This document shows positions 51,703 to 60,210 of a DNA stretch of 62,077 nt, one piece after another. Every line of letters begins with the position of its first letter. The stretch's first letter is position 1. This stretch comes from Verrucomicrobiota bacterium (GTDB taxonomy: Bacteria; Verrucomicrobiota; Verrucomicrobiia; Chthoniobacterales; JAFAMB01): NCBI GenBank assembly GCA_019247695.1, contig JAFBAP010000115.1:1-62077 (forward strand), read 5' to 3'. The position numbers and the translations under genes are program-made. The notes below the pieces were generated by a model that was not told the origin of the DNA, did not search any database, and saw nothing but the letters and a program-made list of their open reading frames with translations.

Positions 51703-53082
51703 ATGAAATACGATCTGATTGTGGTCGGCGGCGGACCCGCCGGTTATGTCGGCGCGATCCGCGCGGCGCAACTGGGAAAGAAGGTCGCCTGTGTTGAAAA
51801 AGAACGCGCGGGAGGCACCTGCCTCAATTGGGGATGTATCCCGACCAAGTCGTTACTGCGAAACGCCGAGATTTACCACGTCCTCCGGCACCGGGCAGGG
51901 GATTACGGCTTCAAATTCGACAACCTGTCCTTCGACTGGCAGAAGGTGATCGGACGAAGCCGGGGCGTAGCCGACAAACTGGCAGGGGGAGTCGAGTTCC
52001 TGTTTAAAAAGAACAAGATCGATTATCTGCGGGGTGAAGCGGTTGTCGATGGCCCGGGCAAGGTCAGCTACCGCGGTGCCGACGGCAAGGCCCAGAACAT
52101 CGAAGGCCAAGCCATCCTGATCGCCACCGGGGCGGTTGCGCGTGAGCTGCCGGGGTTGGCCGTGGATGGAAAAACCGTGGTGACCAGCCACGATGCGATG
52201 ATCCTGGATCCGCGTCCGGAACGAATGATCATCATCGGGGCAGGGGCGATCGGCGTTGAGTTTGCCTACTTCTACAATGCTTACGGCACCGACGTAACGC
52301 TGGTGGAAATGCTGCCGAACGTTCTCCCTGTGGAGGACGAAGAGATCAGCAAGACGCTTGAAAAGGCGCTGACCAAACAGGGCATCAAGATTTTCACCAA
52401 TACCAAGGTTACCAAAACTGAGAGCGACGGAAAACGCGTGAGAATCGGCATCGAAGGTGCCAAGGCTCAGACGCTGGAAGCCGACTGCACCATCGTCGCC
52501 ATCGGGGTGATTCCGCTGGTTCCGAAGATGCCGGAACAGATCAATCGCGATAAACGGGGCTACATTCAGGTGGACGACCGTTATCAGACCACCGTTCCCG
52601 GCATCTACGCCGCGGGCGACGTCATCGGGCCGCCTTGGCTGGCCCACGTGGCCAGCTGGGAAGCGATCCAGGCGGTTGAGGGCCTGTTCACCGACCATCG
52701 CCCGAAGAAAGTTACGCTCTTCCCGGGCTGCACGTATTGCCAGCCCCAGGTGGCCAGTGCCGGTCTGACGGAGCGAGCCGCCAAGGATAAAGGGCTCAAA
52801 TACAGGATCGGCAAGTTCCCGTTCTCGGCGAGCGGGAAGGCGCTGGCGGTTGGTGAATCGGAAGGGTACGTCAAGCTGATCATCGGCGAACCGCACGGCG
52901 AGATCCTGGGGGCGCACATCATCGGCCCGGAGGCGACCGAATTGATCGCGGAGTTAACCCTGGCGATGTCGTTGGAGGCAACTTACGAGGAAATCGAGGC
53001 CACCATCCACGCGCACCCGACGCTAAGCGAAGCCGTCCATGAAGCAACCGGCGCAGCGTTCAACCTGGCGATCCACATTTGA
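51703..53082 (+). CDS. lpdA: Dihydrolipoamide dehydrogenase (E3)
   Basis: A 459-residue flavoprotein reoxidising dihydrolipoyl-E2 with NAD+. FAD fold MKYDLIVVGGGPAGYVGAIRAA; the redox-active disulfide Cys40 and Cys45 in GGTCLNWGCIPTK; NAD fold MIIIGAGAIGVEFAYFYNAYG; the dimer-interface His-Glu pair in HAHPTLSEAVHEA (His438, Glu443). Last gene of the PDH operon, so the complex has its own E3. A repeat block starts 2-3 bases after the stop. Confidence 0.96.
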   Translation: MKYDLIVVGGGPAGYVGAIRAAQLGKKVACVEKERAGGTCLNWGCIPTKSLLRNAEIYHVLRHRAGDYGFKFDNLSFDWQKVIGRSRGVADKLAGGVEFLFKKNKIDYLRGEAVVDGPGKVSYRGADGKAQNIEGQAILIATGAVARELPGLAVDGKTVVTSHDAMILDPRPERMIIIGAGAIGVEFAYFYNAYGTDVTLVEMLPNVLPVEDEEISKTLEKALTKQGIKIFTNTKVTKTESDGKRVRIGIEGAKAQTLEADCTIVAIGVIPLVPKMPEQINRDKRGYIQVDDRYQTTVPGIYAAGDVIGPPWLAHVASWEAIQAVEGLFTDHRPKKVTLFPGCTYCQPQVASAGLTERAAKDKGLKYRIGKFPFSASGKALAVGESEGYVKLIIGEPHGEILGAHIIGPEATELIAELTLAMSLEATYEEIEATIHAHPTLSEAVHEATGAAFNLAIHI

Positions 53083-53084
53083 GT

Positions 53085-53336
53085 GACGCGAAACGGGTAG
53101 CGGGTAACTCGTAACTGGTGCCGGCAAGGCATTGAGCGCCGAGTAACCCGCAGCGTGTTCCGGATGGGAGAGGGGACCCCTGAGTAACGCGTGGCGGGTA
53201 ACTGGTGCGGGTGGGAGAGGGAACTCCGATCGGATCAAGCGTTCACCTGCACGCCGGCGTCAGATCGTTTCCCGGCACCAGCAACCAGTAACCCGTTACG
53301 AATTACCCGTTACCAGTACCGGGTTACTCACATCCT
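53085..53336. repeat. Inverted repeat block R9 of CGGGTAAC-type modules
   Basis: It starts right after the lpdA stop. The left part has AAACGGGTAGCGGGTAACTC and TAACTGGTGCCGG; a middle copy has TGGCGGGTAACTGGTGCGGG. The right part has CGGCACCAGCAACCAG, TAACCCGTTACGAATTACCC and GTTACCAGTACCGGGTTACTC. Left and right are approximate reverse complements, so the block could fold into a long hairpin. It is the same family as R6, without the CATTTGTGGCA motif. Confidence 0.75.
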
Positions 53337-53390
53337 GATGAAAGAAGTTTTGTGTTTAGCCACCCAAGACTTCTTCATCTTAAGGGTGTG
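53329..53390. other. Candidate structured RNA/DNA stem of 62 bases
   Basis: CACATCCTGATGAAAGAAGT and ACTTCTTCATCTTAAGGGTGTG can pair over roughly 16 bp with one internal loop and one bulge, leaving a 20-base apical loop. It lies at the end of R9, downstream of lpdA and upstream of hom. No T tract follows. I see no known riboswitch core. The rest of the 53083-53693 gap, apart from R9, has no gene. A GC hairpin with GGCG and CGCC arms at 53660-53684, followed by six T, ends just before the hom ATG. Confidence 0.4.
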
Positions 53391-53693
53391 AATGACTCAG
53401 CCGATTTGCCGCCAAGCCGCTCTGGAAGCCGCTTTGACGGTCGAATAACCGTGTGAACAACTCCTTAGCGGGCCGGGTGAATCCAAGAACAAATCCGGCC
53501 CGGGCACGCTTGTTCGCCATTGTTGACCGTTGTTCCACTCCAATTCACCTTTCATTCACCGGCAGAGGATGGTCTGCCGGGTGGTGCCGGACAGCCGGGA
53601 GGGATCGAAGATCGCTGCTCCCGGGCTTTCGATGCCCTTTGAAATATTGCCTTTACAGCGGCGCTTGGTTTCGCGAGAGTCGCCCTCTTTTTT

Positions 53694-54983
53694 ATGCGGC
53701 AGATCGGCATCGGTTTGGCAGGCCTCGGTACGGTAGGCAGCGGCGTTTACCGGCATCTCGGGCAGAATCGCGTCCTGATCTCGGAGCGTCTGGGCCTCGA
53801 CCTGCAGGTCGAACGTATCGCGGTTCGTAATCCCGTACGGGCCCGAGCCATCACGGTCTCGCCCAAGCTGCTTACCACGGATCTGAATGCCCTGGTGGAC
53901 GATCCGAACGTGCAAATCGTCGTCGAGCTTATCGGGGGCGTCGACGTGGCTTACGATTTATGTCTGCGTGCTCTGAAGGCCAAAAAACCGGTGGTTACCG
54001 GCAACAAGGCGCTGCTGGCTGAGCACGGCGCAAAGCTGTTCGAGGCGGCGGCCGAACTTGGTGTGCCGGTTTTTTTTGAGGCCGCGGTCGCCGGCGGGAT
54101 TCCGATCATCATCTCGATTCGTGAGGGATTCATCGGTAATCACATCCAGGCCATCCATGCCATTCTGAACGGCACCAGCAATTACATCCTGACGCGAATG
54201 ACCGAAGCGGCCATTGATTTCCCGCCGGCGCTGGAAGAGGCGATGAAAGAGGGCTACGCCGAGGCCGACCCTACGCTCGACATCAGCGGGTGGGATGCTG
54301 CGCACAAGGCGATCATTCTGGCGTCGCTCGCCTACGGTTTCTGGATCACGGCGGCAGACGTTTACGTCGAAGGCATCACAAAAGTGTCGGCCATCGATAT
54401 TCGCTTCGCTGACGGTCTGGGTTACCGGATCAAACTGGTCGCTACCATCCGTGCACACGCAGATGCGTCCATCGAGGTGCGGGTTCACCCGACGCTCGTC
54501 CCGAAGCAGCACGTTCTCGCTTCGGTTAACGGCGTGTTTAACGCGCTCATGGTCCGGGGTGACGTCGTCGGCGAGACGTTGTTCTATGGACGCGGCGCCG
54601 GCCAGGATCCGACGGCAAGCTCCGTCATCAGCGACCTTTCCCAGGCTGCCGTCTGGTTGAACACGCGGGGAAAAGCCTTCGGGTTTACTCAGCACACCCT
54701 TTACGGCAAATGCCGCCCGATCCGCTCCGTGAGCTCCGGATTTTACCTGCGGCTGACCGTGGATGACCGCCCCGGGGTCCTTGCCCAGATCGCCGGTATT
54801 TTGGGCCAGCACCAGATCGGCATCTCCTCGGTCATCCAACCGGAAAGCCACGAAAAGTCGGCCGTGCCGCTGGTGCTCATCATCCACGACGCGCCTTTCG
54901 GCCAAATGCAGGATGCGGTGGCAAAAATTGCAGCCTTAAGTTGCGTCAAAGCCGAACCCGTTTTGTTTTGGGTTCTGTCATGA
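53694..54983 (+). CDS. hom: Homoserine dehydrogenase
   Basis: A 429-residue monofunctional enzyme reducing aspartate semialdehyde to homoserine. NAD(P) fold [20 protein letters not shown]; substrate and catalytic residues in [16 protein letters not shown] and the catalytic Lys in GYRIKLVAT; a C-terminal ACT domain ([21 protein letters not shown]) that allows threonine feedback inhibition in the family. First gene of hom-thrC-lysC; its stop overlaps the thrC start (ATGA). Its ATG is immediately preceded by a hairpin-and-T6 sequence. Start is well matched to the family. Confidence 0.95.
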   Translation: MRQIGIGLAGLGTVGSGVYRHLGQNRVLISERLGLDLQVERIAVRNPVRARAITVSPKLLTTDLNALVDDPNVQIVVELIGGVDVAYDLCLRALKAKKPVVTGNKALLAEHGAKLFEAAAELGVPVFFEAAVAGGIPIIISIREGFIGNHIQAIHAILNGTSNYILTRMTEAAIDFPPALEEAMKEGYAEADPTLDISGWDAAHKAIILASLAYGFWITAADVYVEGITKVSAIDIRFADGLGYRIKLVATIRAHADASIEVRVHPTLVPKQHVLASVNGVFNALMVRGDVVGETLFYGRGAGQDPTASSVISDLSQAAVWLNTRGKAFGFTQHTLYGKCRPIRSVSSGFYLRLTVDDRPGVLAQIAGILGQHQIGISSVIQPESHEKSAVPLVLIIHDAPFGQMQDAVAKIAALSCVKAEPVLFWVLS

Positions 54984-56101
54984 CCACAGCCGTTTGCACA
55001 CCAGCCTCTCCGGCGACCGCCACCGGCGGAGTGATCCACCGGTTCCGCGAGTTTCTGCCGGTCACCACCGCCACCCCGGTCATCTCACTGGGGGAGGGGT
55101 CCACTCCGCTCATCCATTCGCCGAAATTGAGCGCGCTTCTGGGCGCAGACTGCCAGGTTTATCTTAAATTTGAAGGGCTGAATCCGACGGGTTCCTTTAA
55201 AGACCGCGGGATGACGGTCGCAATGAGCAAGGCCGTGGAGGCCGGTGCCCGGCTGATCGTCTGCGCGTCCACCGGAAACACCTCAGCTTCAGCTGCCGCG
55301 TACGCTGCCCGGGCCGGCCTGGTGTGTGCCGTACTGCTGCCGCGCGGGAAGATCGCGCCGGGCAAGCTCGCCCAGGCTTACATCTACGGAGCAACCGTCA
55401 TTGAGGTGGACGGCAATTTCGACGATTGTTTGCGCCTCGTCCGCGAGCTCGCTCAGGAACCTGGCACCGCGATCGTCAACTCGATCAACCCCAACCGGAT
55501 CGCCGGTCAGAAAACCGCGGCTTTTGAGATTGTAGACGCGCTCGGTGACGCCCCGGACCTGCACCTCTTGCCGGTCGGTAACGCCGGGAACATCACCGCG
55601 TACTGGCTCGGATACCAGGAGTACCAGCGGGCGGGCCGCGCTCAAAAACTCCCCAGGATGACCGGCTTCCAGGCGGCCGGCGCCGCGCCGATCTACTACG
55701 AACGGGTCGTGCCGCAGCCGGAAACCGCCGCCTCGGCTATCCGGATCGGCAATCCGGCGAGCTGGACCGGCGCAACCGGAGCCATCCAAGATTCCCGCGG
55801 GGCGATCGACATCGTCTCCGACGAACAGATTCTGCAGGCCCAACGGTGGCTGGCGGCCGAAGAAGGTGTGTTCGTGGAGCCGGCCAGCGCCGCCTCGGTC
55901 GCCGGGTTGCTGCGCTGCTGTTCACCGGGACGGTGCCAGCGCTGCCCGTTTCACCAGTTGCCGCCCGGCGCCACGGTGGTCTGCACCGTCACGGGCCACG
56001 GTCTCAAGGACGTGGCCACGATTCTTTCGGCCGGTTTCCAGCCGTACCCGGCGGCCGCAGACAAGGCCGCGGTATTACGAATTCTGGAGAGATGCCGGTG
56101 A
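54980..56101 (+). CDS. thrC: Threonine synthase
   Basis: A 373-residue PLP enzyme converting O-phosphohomoserine to threonine. The PLP Lys is in [12 protein letters not shown]; the phosphate cup is [13 protein letters not shown]; a later [15 protein letters not shown] supports the short (class II, Aquifex/plant-like) ThrC form. The [10 protein letters not shown] tail near the C-terminus adds four Cys in 11 residues (CC, C, C), which is unusual and could bind a metal. The start ATG 54980 overlaps the hom stop by 4 bases, so I left out a 13-residue in-frame extension. Confidence 0.93.
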   Translation: MTTAVCTPASPATATGGVIHRFREFLPVTTATPVISLGEGSTPLIHSPKLSALLGADCQVYLKFEGLNPTGSFKDRGMTVAMSKAVEAGARLIVCASTGNTSASAAAYAARAGLVCAVLLPRGKIAPGKLAQAYIYGATVIEVDGNFDDCLRLVRELAQEPGTAIVNSINPNRIAGQKTAAFEIVDALGDAPDLHLLPVGNAGNITAYWLGYQEYQRAGRAQKLPRMTGFQAAGAAPIYYERVVPQPETAASAIRIGNPASWTGATGAIQDSRGAIDIVSDEQILQAQRWLAAEEGVFVEPASAASVAGLLRCCSPGRCQRCPFHQLPPGATVVCTVTGHGLKDVATILSAGFQPYPAAADKAAVLRILERCR

Positions 56102-57312
56102 GCCTCATCGTTCAAAAATACGGCGGTACATCGGTCGGGAACCCGGATCGAATCGTCAAAGTTGCGGAACGCATTCTGGCCACCCAGCGCGCCGGCAACT
56201 GCGTCGTGGCGGTCGTCTCGGCCATGTCCGGCGTTACCGACAACCTGATCAAACTGGCCCGGCAGGTCGCGCCGCATCCGACGGAACGGGAGATGGACGT
56301 CCTGCTTGCCACCGGCGAGCAGACGACGATCGCCCTTACGGCCATGGCCATCAACGGGCTCGGCGGAACCGCCGCCTCCCTCACCGGCGCGCAAGCCGGA
56401 ATCGTAACCGACGGAGTCCACACCAAAGCCAAGATCGCCAACATCTCGCCCGAACGCATCCTTTCGCTGCTGGAGGCAGGGCAAATCGTGATCGTGGCCG
56501 GATTTCAGGGCCAGAGTCTGGAGGGAAAGATCACCACCCTGGGCCGAGGAGGCTCGGATTTGACGGCCATTGCCCTCGCCGCAGCGCTCAAGGCGGATCT
56601 TTGCCAGATTTTCACCGACGTCGACGGCGTTTACACCTGCGATCCGCGCATCGTAAAATCCGCACGCAAAATCCCCGAGATTTCTTACGACGAGATGCTC
56701 GAGATGGCCAGCCTCGGATCGAAGGTCATGCAGTCCCGCTCCGTCGAGTTTGCAAAAAAATTCGGGGTTATTTTTGAAGTCCGAAGCAGTTTCAACCATC
56801 AGCCAGGCACCATCGTGAAAGAGGAAACCAGCAGCATGGAAAAGGTGGTGATCCGCGGCGTGAGCGTTGATCGCCGGCAGGCCAAGGTCACGATCAGCCA
56901 CGTACCCGACGAGCCCGGAATCGCCTCCCGGATCTTTTCGGAGATCGCTTCCCACAACGTCAACGTTGACATGATCGTGCAAAATGTTTCGGCGGAAGGC
57001 ACCACGGACATTTCTTTCACCACGCACGCCGACGAGGTTCCAAAAATCACGAGCTTTCTCGGTCCGGTGGTCACCGAAATCGGGGCACGCGGTTTCACCG
57101 CCCAGGGCGGGATCGCCAAGCTAAGCGTCGTCGGCATCGGGATGCGCTCGCATACGGGCGTCGCTGCACGGATGTTCGACATGCTGGCCAAGGCGGGCAT
57201 CAATATCCAGATGATCAGCACCTCCGAGATCAAAATTTCGGTCATCGTCGATGAAAACCGGGTTGAGGAAGGTGCAAAGATCGTCCACGCCGGCTTCAAT
57301 CTCGAAGGTTGA
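56098..57312 (+). CDS. lysC: Aspartate kinase (lysine/threonine-sensitive type)
   Basis: A 404-residue enzyme that commits aspartate to Lys/Met/Thr synthesis. The amino-acid kinase start is [14 protein letters not shown]; the catalytic region has [15 protein letters not shown]; two ACT domains follow (about 265-330 and 345-404; [21 protein letters not shown] and [20 protein letters not shown]). I chose GTG at 56098, not ATG at 56092: the family starts M-x-LIVQKYGG and the GGAG at 56086 is then 8 bases upstream. Start and thrC stop overlap by 4 bases (GTGA). Feedback regulation by ACT domains is expected. An intrinsic terminator follows the operon. Confidence 0.95.
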   Translation: MSLIVQKYGGTSVGNPDRIVKVAERILATQRAGNCVVAVVSAMSGVTDNLIKLARQVAPHPTEREMDVLLATGEQTTIALTAMAINGLGGTAASLTGAQAGIVTDGVHTKAKIANISPERILSLLEAGQIVIVAGFQGQSLEGKITTLGRGGSDLTAIALAAALKADLCQIFTDVDGVYTCDPRIVKSARKIPEISYDEMLEMASLGSKVMQSRSVEFAKKFGVIFEVRSSFNHQPGTIVKEETSSMEKVVIRGVSVDRRQAKVTISHVPDEPGIASRIFSEIASHNVNVDMIVQNVSAEGTTDISFTTHADEVPKITSFLGPVVTEIGARGFTAQGGIAKLSVVGIGMRSHTGVAARMFDMLAKAGINIQMISTSEIKISVIVDENRVEEGAKIVHAGFNLEG

Positions 57313-57334
57313 CACCTCGAGAGGGGAATCGCAC

Positions 57335-57362
57335 CGCCCGGCGGGCGCAAAAATTTTTTTTT
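57335..57362 (+). terminator. Intrinsic terminator of hom-thrC-lysC
   Basis: CGCCC (57335-57339) and GGGCG (57343-57347) form a short GC stem with the loop GGC. It is followed by CAAAAA and nine T. It starts 23 bases after the lysC stop. Confidence 0.8.
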
Positions 57363-57442
57363 AACTGGCCTTCCAAATCACTTGAACACTCGACCTTTTT
57401 GTTACAGTATTTATACAAAATAGGAAAAGTACAAAGATTGGT

Positions 57443-57901
57443 ATGCAAGGATCGACCAGTTCAGTTCGTTCCCCATTAAAGCCCTCCCTCGACACCGCAG
57501 AGGTTTGGCTTTGCAGTTTCGGTACCGCCTTCATCGGGGGCACGCTTATGTTGTTACAGCCCACCTTCAGTCAGCCGTGGCAGGCTGCCATGGCCGCGAT
57601 GATCGTCATCGGTGGCCTGCACGGGGTGGTTTTCTGGGCGCTGCGCCGGCGCCAACGGGCGGTTCGCCATCAGGCCATTCAGGAGATTACCCGCATGCTT
57701 CAGGACCGGATCAACAATGAGCTCGCGGTAATCCAGATGAACATCTCTTTATCCTCTCGCAAGCCGGAAGCCGATCTGCGCATGTTGCGATTGACTCAGG
57801 AAAGGGTGCAGCGAATCTCGCAGCATGTGCGCAGCCTGTCCGAAGAGTCGCTTGATGCCTGGAAAGCCAGGTACGAGACCAGCAGCTACCTGGATAAGTG
57901 A
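57443..57901 (+). CDS. Two-helix membrane protein with a histidine-kinase-dimerisation-like tail
   Basis: A 152-residue protein. Two transmembrane helices lie at about 20-38 and 46-66 (AAMAAMIVIGGLHGVVFWAL). The cytoplasmic tail is one long helical pair; residues 75-100 (HQAIQEITRMLQDRINNELA) resemble the first helix of HisKA_2/HWE histidine kinases (the HHRVKNNLQVI region), but the phospho-accepting His positions are Gln and Asp, and there is no ATPase domain. Such a protein might be a pseudo-kinase dimerisation partner. The resemblance is by eye and weak; I recognise no family with certainty. It stands alone between terminator and repeat R10. Confidence 0.6.
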   Translation: MQGSTSSVRSPLKPSLDTAEVWLCSFGTAFIGGTLMLLQPTFSQPWQAAMAAMIVIGGLHGVVFWALRRRQRAVRHQAIQEITRMLQDRINNELAVIQMNISLSSRKPEADLRMLRLTQERVQRISQHVRSLSEESLDAWKARYETSSYLDK

Positions 57902-57902
57902 G

Positions 57903-58235
57903 GTTCGGTCACACGGCGGCCGCAGCGATTTGGCGGGCACAACGACAGAGTTCACACGGCGAACACGGCGGACCACGGCGGGAAAAAATGCCGCAAATGG
58001 GGGCTGCCGGTTAGGGACGTCGGGAACCTACGCCGTCTTTGCCCCGGAGCGGCGGTTGGTAGTAGCCTGGAACTTTGGTGCCGGATATTCTCGCCGCCGC
58101 TCCGGGGCAAAGACGGCGTAATCCTTGCCGAGGTGGCGGGTAATCTTCTTCCGCCGTGTTCGCCGTGGCCCGCCGTGTTCGCCGTGTGAACTTGTCGTTG
58201 TGCCCGCCGAACCCGTTGTGGCCGCCGTGTGACGG
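57903..58235. repeat. Nested inverted repeat block R10 upstream of argH
   Basis: The outer arms (about 57908-57985 and 58150-58233) are approximate reverse complements: TCACACGGCGGCC, GGGCACAACGAC, GTTCACACGGCGAACACGG on the left and their complements on the right. Inside is the perfect 27-base hairpin arm pair described separately, and a variant AATGCCGCAAATG (57987-57999). The block starts right after the stop of the preceding gene and runs to about 24 bases before argH. No gene lies in the 358-base gap. Confidence 0.85.
58029..58120. repeat. Perfect 27-bp inverted repeat at the core of R10
   Basis: The arm 58029-58055 (starts TACGCCGTCTTTGCCC) is exactly complementary to 58094-58120. The 38-base spacer contains GTAGTAGCCTGGAACTTTGG. 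A single-stranded copy would form an extremely stable hairpin. It shares no module with the other blocks, so it may be a separate insert within R10. Confidence 0.95.
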
Positions 58236-58243
58236 ATTTTGTG

Positions 58244-58249
58244 TATAGT
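58244..58249 (+). promoter_or_regulatory. Candidate -10 hexamer close to the argH start
   Basis: TATAGT (58244-58249) precedes the argH ATG by 10 bases. A start site about 7 bases after it would give a 5' leader of 3-4 bases at most, so the messenger may be nearly leaderless. No -35 hexamer with normal spacing and no ribosome binding site are seen. Confidence 0.3.
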
Positions 58250-58259
58250 GACGTCCGCT

Positions 58260-59627
58260 ATGTGGAAAGGACGTTTTCAACAAGAGACCGCTGCGGCCGT
58301 CCAACGTTTCACCGAGTCCATCTCGTTTGACTGGCGCCTTTACCGGCACGACATCGAAGGATCGATCGCGCATGCCCGAGCATTGGAGAAAGCGCAGCTG
58401 CTGACCGGCGATGAACGCCGGCAGATCGAGCAGGGCCTCCGGCAGATCGAGGACGAAATTGAGGCAGGCACTTTCCCGTTCCGGCCGGAACTGGAAGACG
58501 TCCACATGAACATTGAAGCGGCCCTGACGGAACGGATCGGTCCGGCCGGCGCGAAACTGCATACCGCCCGGAGCCGGAACGATCAGGTGGCCCTTGACCT
58601 TCGTCTGTACCTCAGGTCGGAGGTCGACGTGATCGGACGCCTGATTCGTGACCTGCAGCGGGTCCTCGTGCGGCTGGGCCGGCGTTTTCAGGACGCCATC
58701 ATCCCGGGTTACACCCATCTGCAGCGGGCGCAGCCCGTTCCCTTTGCCCACCACCTGCTGGCCTATGTCGAAATGCTGCAGCGGGATGCCGATCGCCTGC
58801 AGGACGCCCGCAAGCGGATCAACGTTTTACCGCTCGGATCCGGAGCCATTGCCGGTTCGACCATTCCGCTCGACCGCGCTTACGTGGCGGAACTTCTTGG
58901 GTTTCCGGCCCTCACGCACAACAGCATGGATGCCGTCGGTGATCGCGATTTCGCGGCGGAAACCTTGTTTGTCGTGGCACTGACGGGGGTCCATCTCTCC
59001 CGGCTGAGTGAAGACCTTATCTTGTTTGCTTCGAGCGAGTTCCGGTTTGTGCGCATCAGCGACGGGTACAGCACCGGGTCGAGCCTGATGCCGCAAAAGA
59101 AAAATCCGGACGTGTGCGAATTGACTCGGGGAAAGAGCGGCCGGTTAATTGGTGATCTCACCACGCTGCTCACCATCCTTAAGGGGCTTCCGATGACTTA
59201 CAACCGTGATTTGCAGGAGGACAAGGTGGCCGTTTTCGACGCCGTCGACCAGATAAAGCTCATCCTCGAGGTCTATGCCGGGATGGTGGAGGAGATTGAG
59301 GTTGACCTCGACCAGGCAAAAGCGGCCGCCGCCGACCCGGCGCTCCTGGCCACTGACCTCGCAGACTACCTGGTTCTGCACGGGCTGCCCTTTCGCCAGG
59401 CTCACGAGGTCATCGGCAAACTGGTTGCCTACTCGCTTGCCCGGAAACGGGGGTTTGCCGAGCTGGACCTTTCCGAGTTTCAACGGTTCAGCGACAAATT
59501 CGGCCCGGGCGTTTTTGGGGTGTTGAACGTCGACCGATCGCTGCAGAGCCGCACGGCGGCCGGGGCGCCTTCGCCGGACAACCTGAATCGGGAACTGACC
59601 GAATGGGAGAACCGGCTGGATGGCTAA
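58260..59627 (+). CDS. argH: Argininosuccinate lyase
   Basis: A 455-residue tetrameric lyase of the fumarase/aspartase superfamily that splits argininosuccinate into arginine and fumarate, the last step of arginine synthesis. It has MWKGRFQQETAAAVQRFTESISFDWRLYRHDIEGS at the N-terminus, LHTARSRNDQVALDLR, PGYTHLQRAQPVPFAHHLLAY and the superfamily signature GSSLMPQKKNPD. The start at 58260 fits; an upstream extension is unsupported. It leads the unit with nudix and tatC genes; its stop overlaps the nudix start by 8 bases. Confidence 0.95.
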   Translation: MWKGRFQQETAAAVQRFTESISFDWRLYRHDIEGSIAHARALEKAQLLTGDERRQIEQGLRQIEDEIEAGTFPFRPELEDVHMNIEAALTERIGPAGAKLHTARSRNDQVALDLRLYLRSEVDVIGRLIRDLQRVLVRLGRRFQDAIIPGYTHLQRAQPVPFAHHLLAYVEMLQRDADRLQDARKRINVLPLGSGAIAGSTIPLDRAYVAELLGFPALTHNSMDAVGDRDFAAETLFVVALTGVHLSRLSEDLILFASSEFRFVRISDGYSTGSSLMPQKKNPDVCELTRGKSGRLIGDLTTLLTILKGLPMTYNRDLQEDKVAVFDAVDQIKLILEVYAGMVEEIEVDLDQAKAAAADPALLATDLADYLVLHGLPFRQAHEVIGKLVAYSLARKRGFAELDLSEFQRFSDKFGPGVFGVLNVDRSLQSRTAAGAPSPDNLNRELTEWENRLDG

Positions 59628-60210
59628 CCCCGATGCTCAGCCCGGATGGGAAGTGGTTTCCTCCGAGCCCGTTTACCGGAGTCCCTACCTGGAGGTGCGC
59701 TCCGAGGAGGTTCGCGTTCCGGGCGACCAGCGCGTCCGGCATTGGATCACCGTCCGGCGCAAACAAGCGGTCGTCATCGCACCGGTTACGGAGTCCGGCA
59801 ACTTCGTCCTGATCCGCCAGGCGCGAATTCCGGTGCGCCGGCTATCCTGGGAATTCCCGGCGGGCCAATTTGACGGAGAGGCGGAACCGACCCTGGAAAA
59901 CCTCCGGGAAACCGCCGTTCGGGAGCTGGCGGAGGAGGCCGGGTACGCTTTAGCCGGCGACGGCGCGCTCACTTACCTGGGGCAATTTTATTCTTCCCAC
60001 GGCTTCACGGACGAAAAGCAGCACCTTTTTATGGCCAGACCGGTGCGCCTTTCCCGGATCGGCAGACGTCCGGATGAAACTGAGTTTATTGCTGAGACGA
60101 AGGAATTTTCGGCCGGCGAGTTGCGTCAGATGATTGCTGAAAACATTATTCAGGATGCAAACACGCTGGCACTCTTCGCCCGGCTGATGGCAAAGGGCCT
60201 GGTTGGATGA
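59620..60210 (+). CDS. Nudix hydrolase (ADP-ribose pyrophosphatase-like)
   Basis: A 196-residue protein. The Nudix box region reads GQFDGEAEPTLENLRETAV then RELAEEAGY. The distance from the first Gly to REL is 4 residues more than in the standard box, but the RELxEExGY core and its Glu metal ligands are intact. Upstream is FLIRQ-like FVLIRQARIPVRRLSWEFPAG, usual for ADP-ribose hydrolases. Its ATG overlaps argH and its stop overlaps the tatC start (ATGA). It would remove ADP-ribose or a related nucleotide sugar; the exact substrate is unknown. Confidence 0.88.
   Translation: MANPDAQPGWEVVSSEPVYRSPYLEVRSEEVRVPGDQRVRHWITVRRKQAVVIAPVTESGNFVLIRQARIPVRRLSWEFPAGQFDGEAEPTLENLRETAVRELAEEAGYALAGDGALTYLGQFYSSHGFTDEKQHLFMARPVRLSRIGRRPDETEFIAETKEFSAGELRQMIAENIIQDANTLALFARLMAKGLVG

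Noticed and set aside
53559-53693. A threonine leader peptide for attenuation of hom-thrC-lysC
   Set aside because: The short frames upstream of hom contain no run of Thr, Ile or Lys codons.
59620-60210. Nudix protein as an unusual, inactive enzyme because of its longer box
   Set aside because: The REL, EE and Gly core of the box is intact; the extra residues lie in the loop before it, which varies in length in this family.
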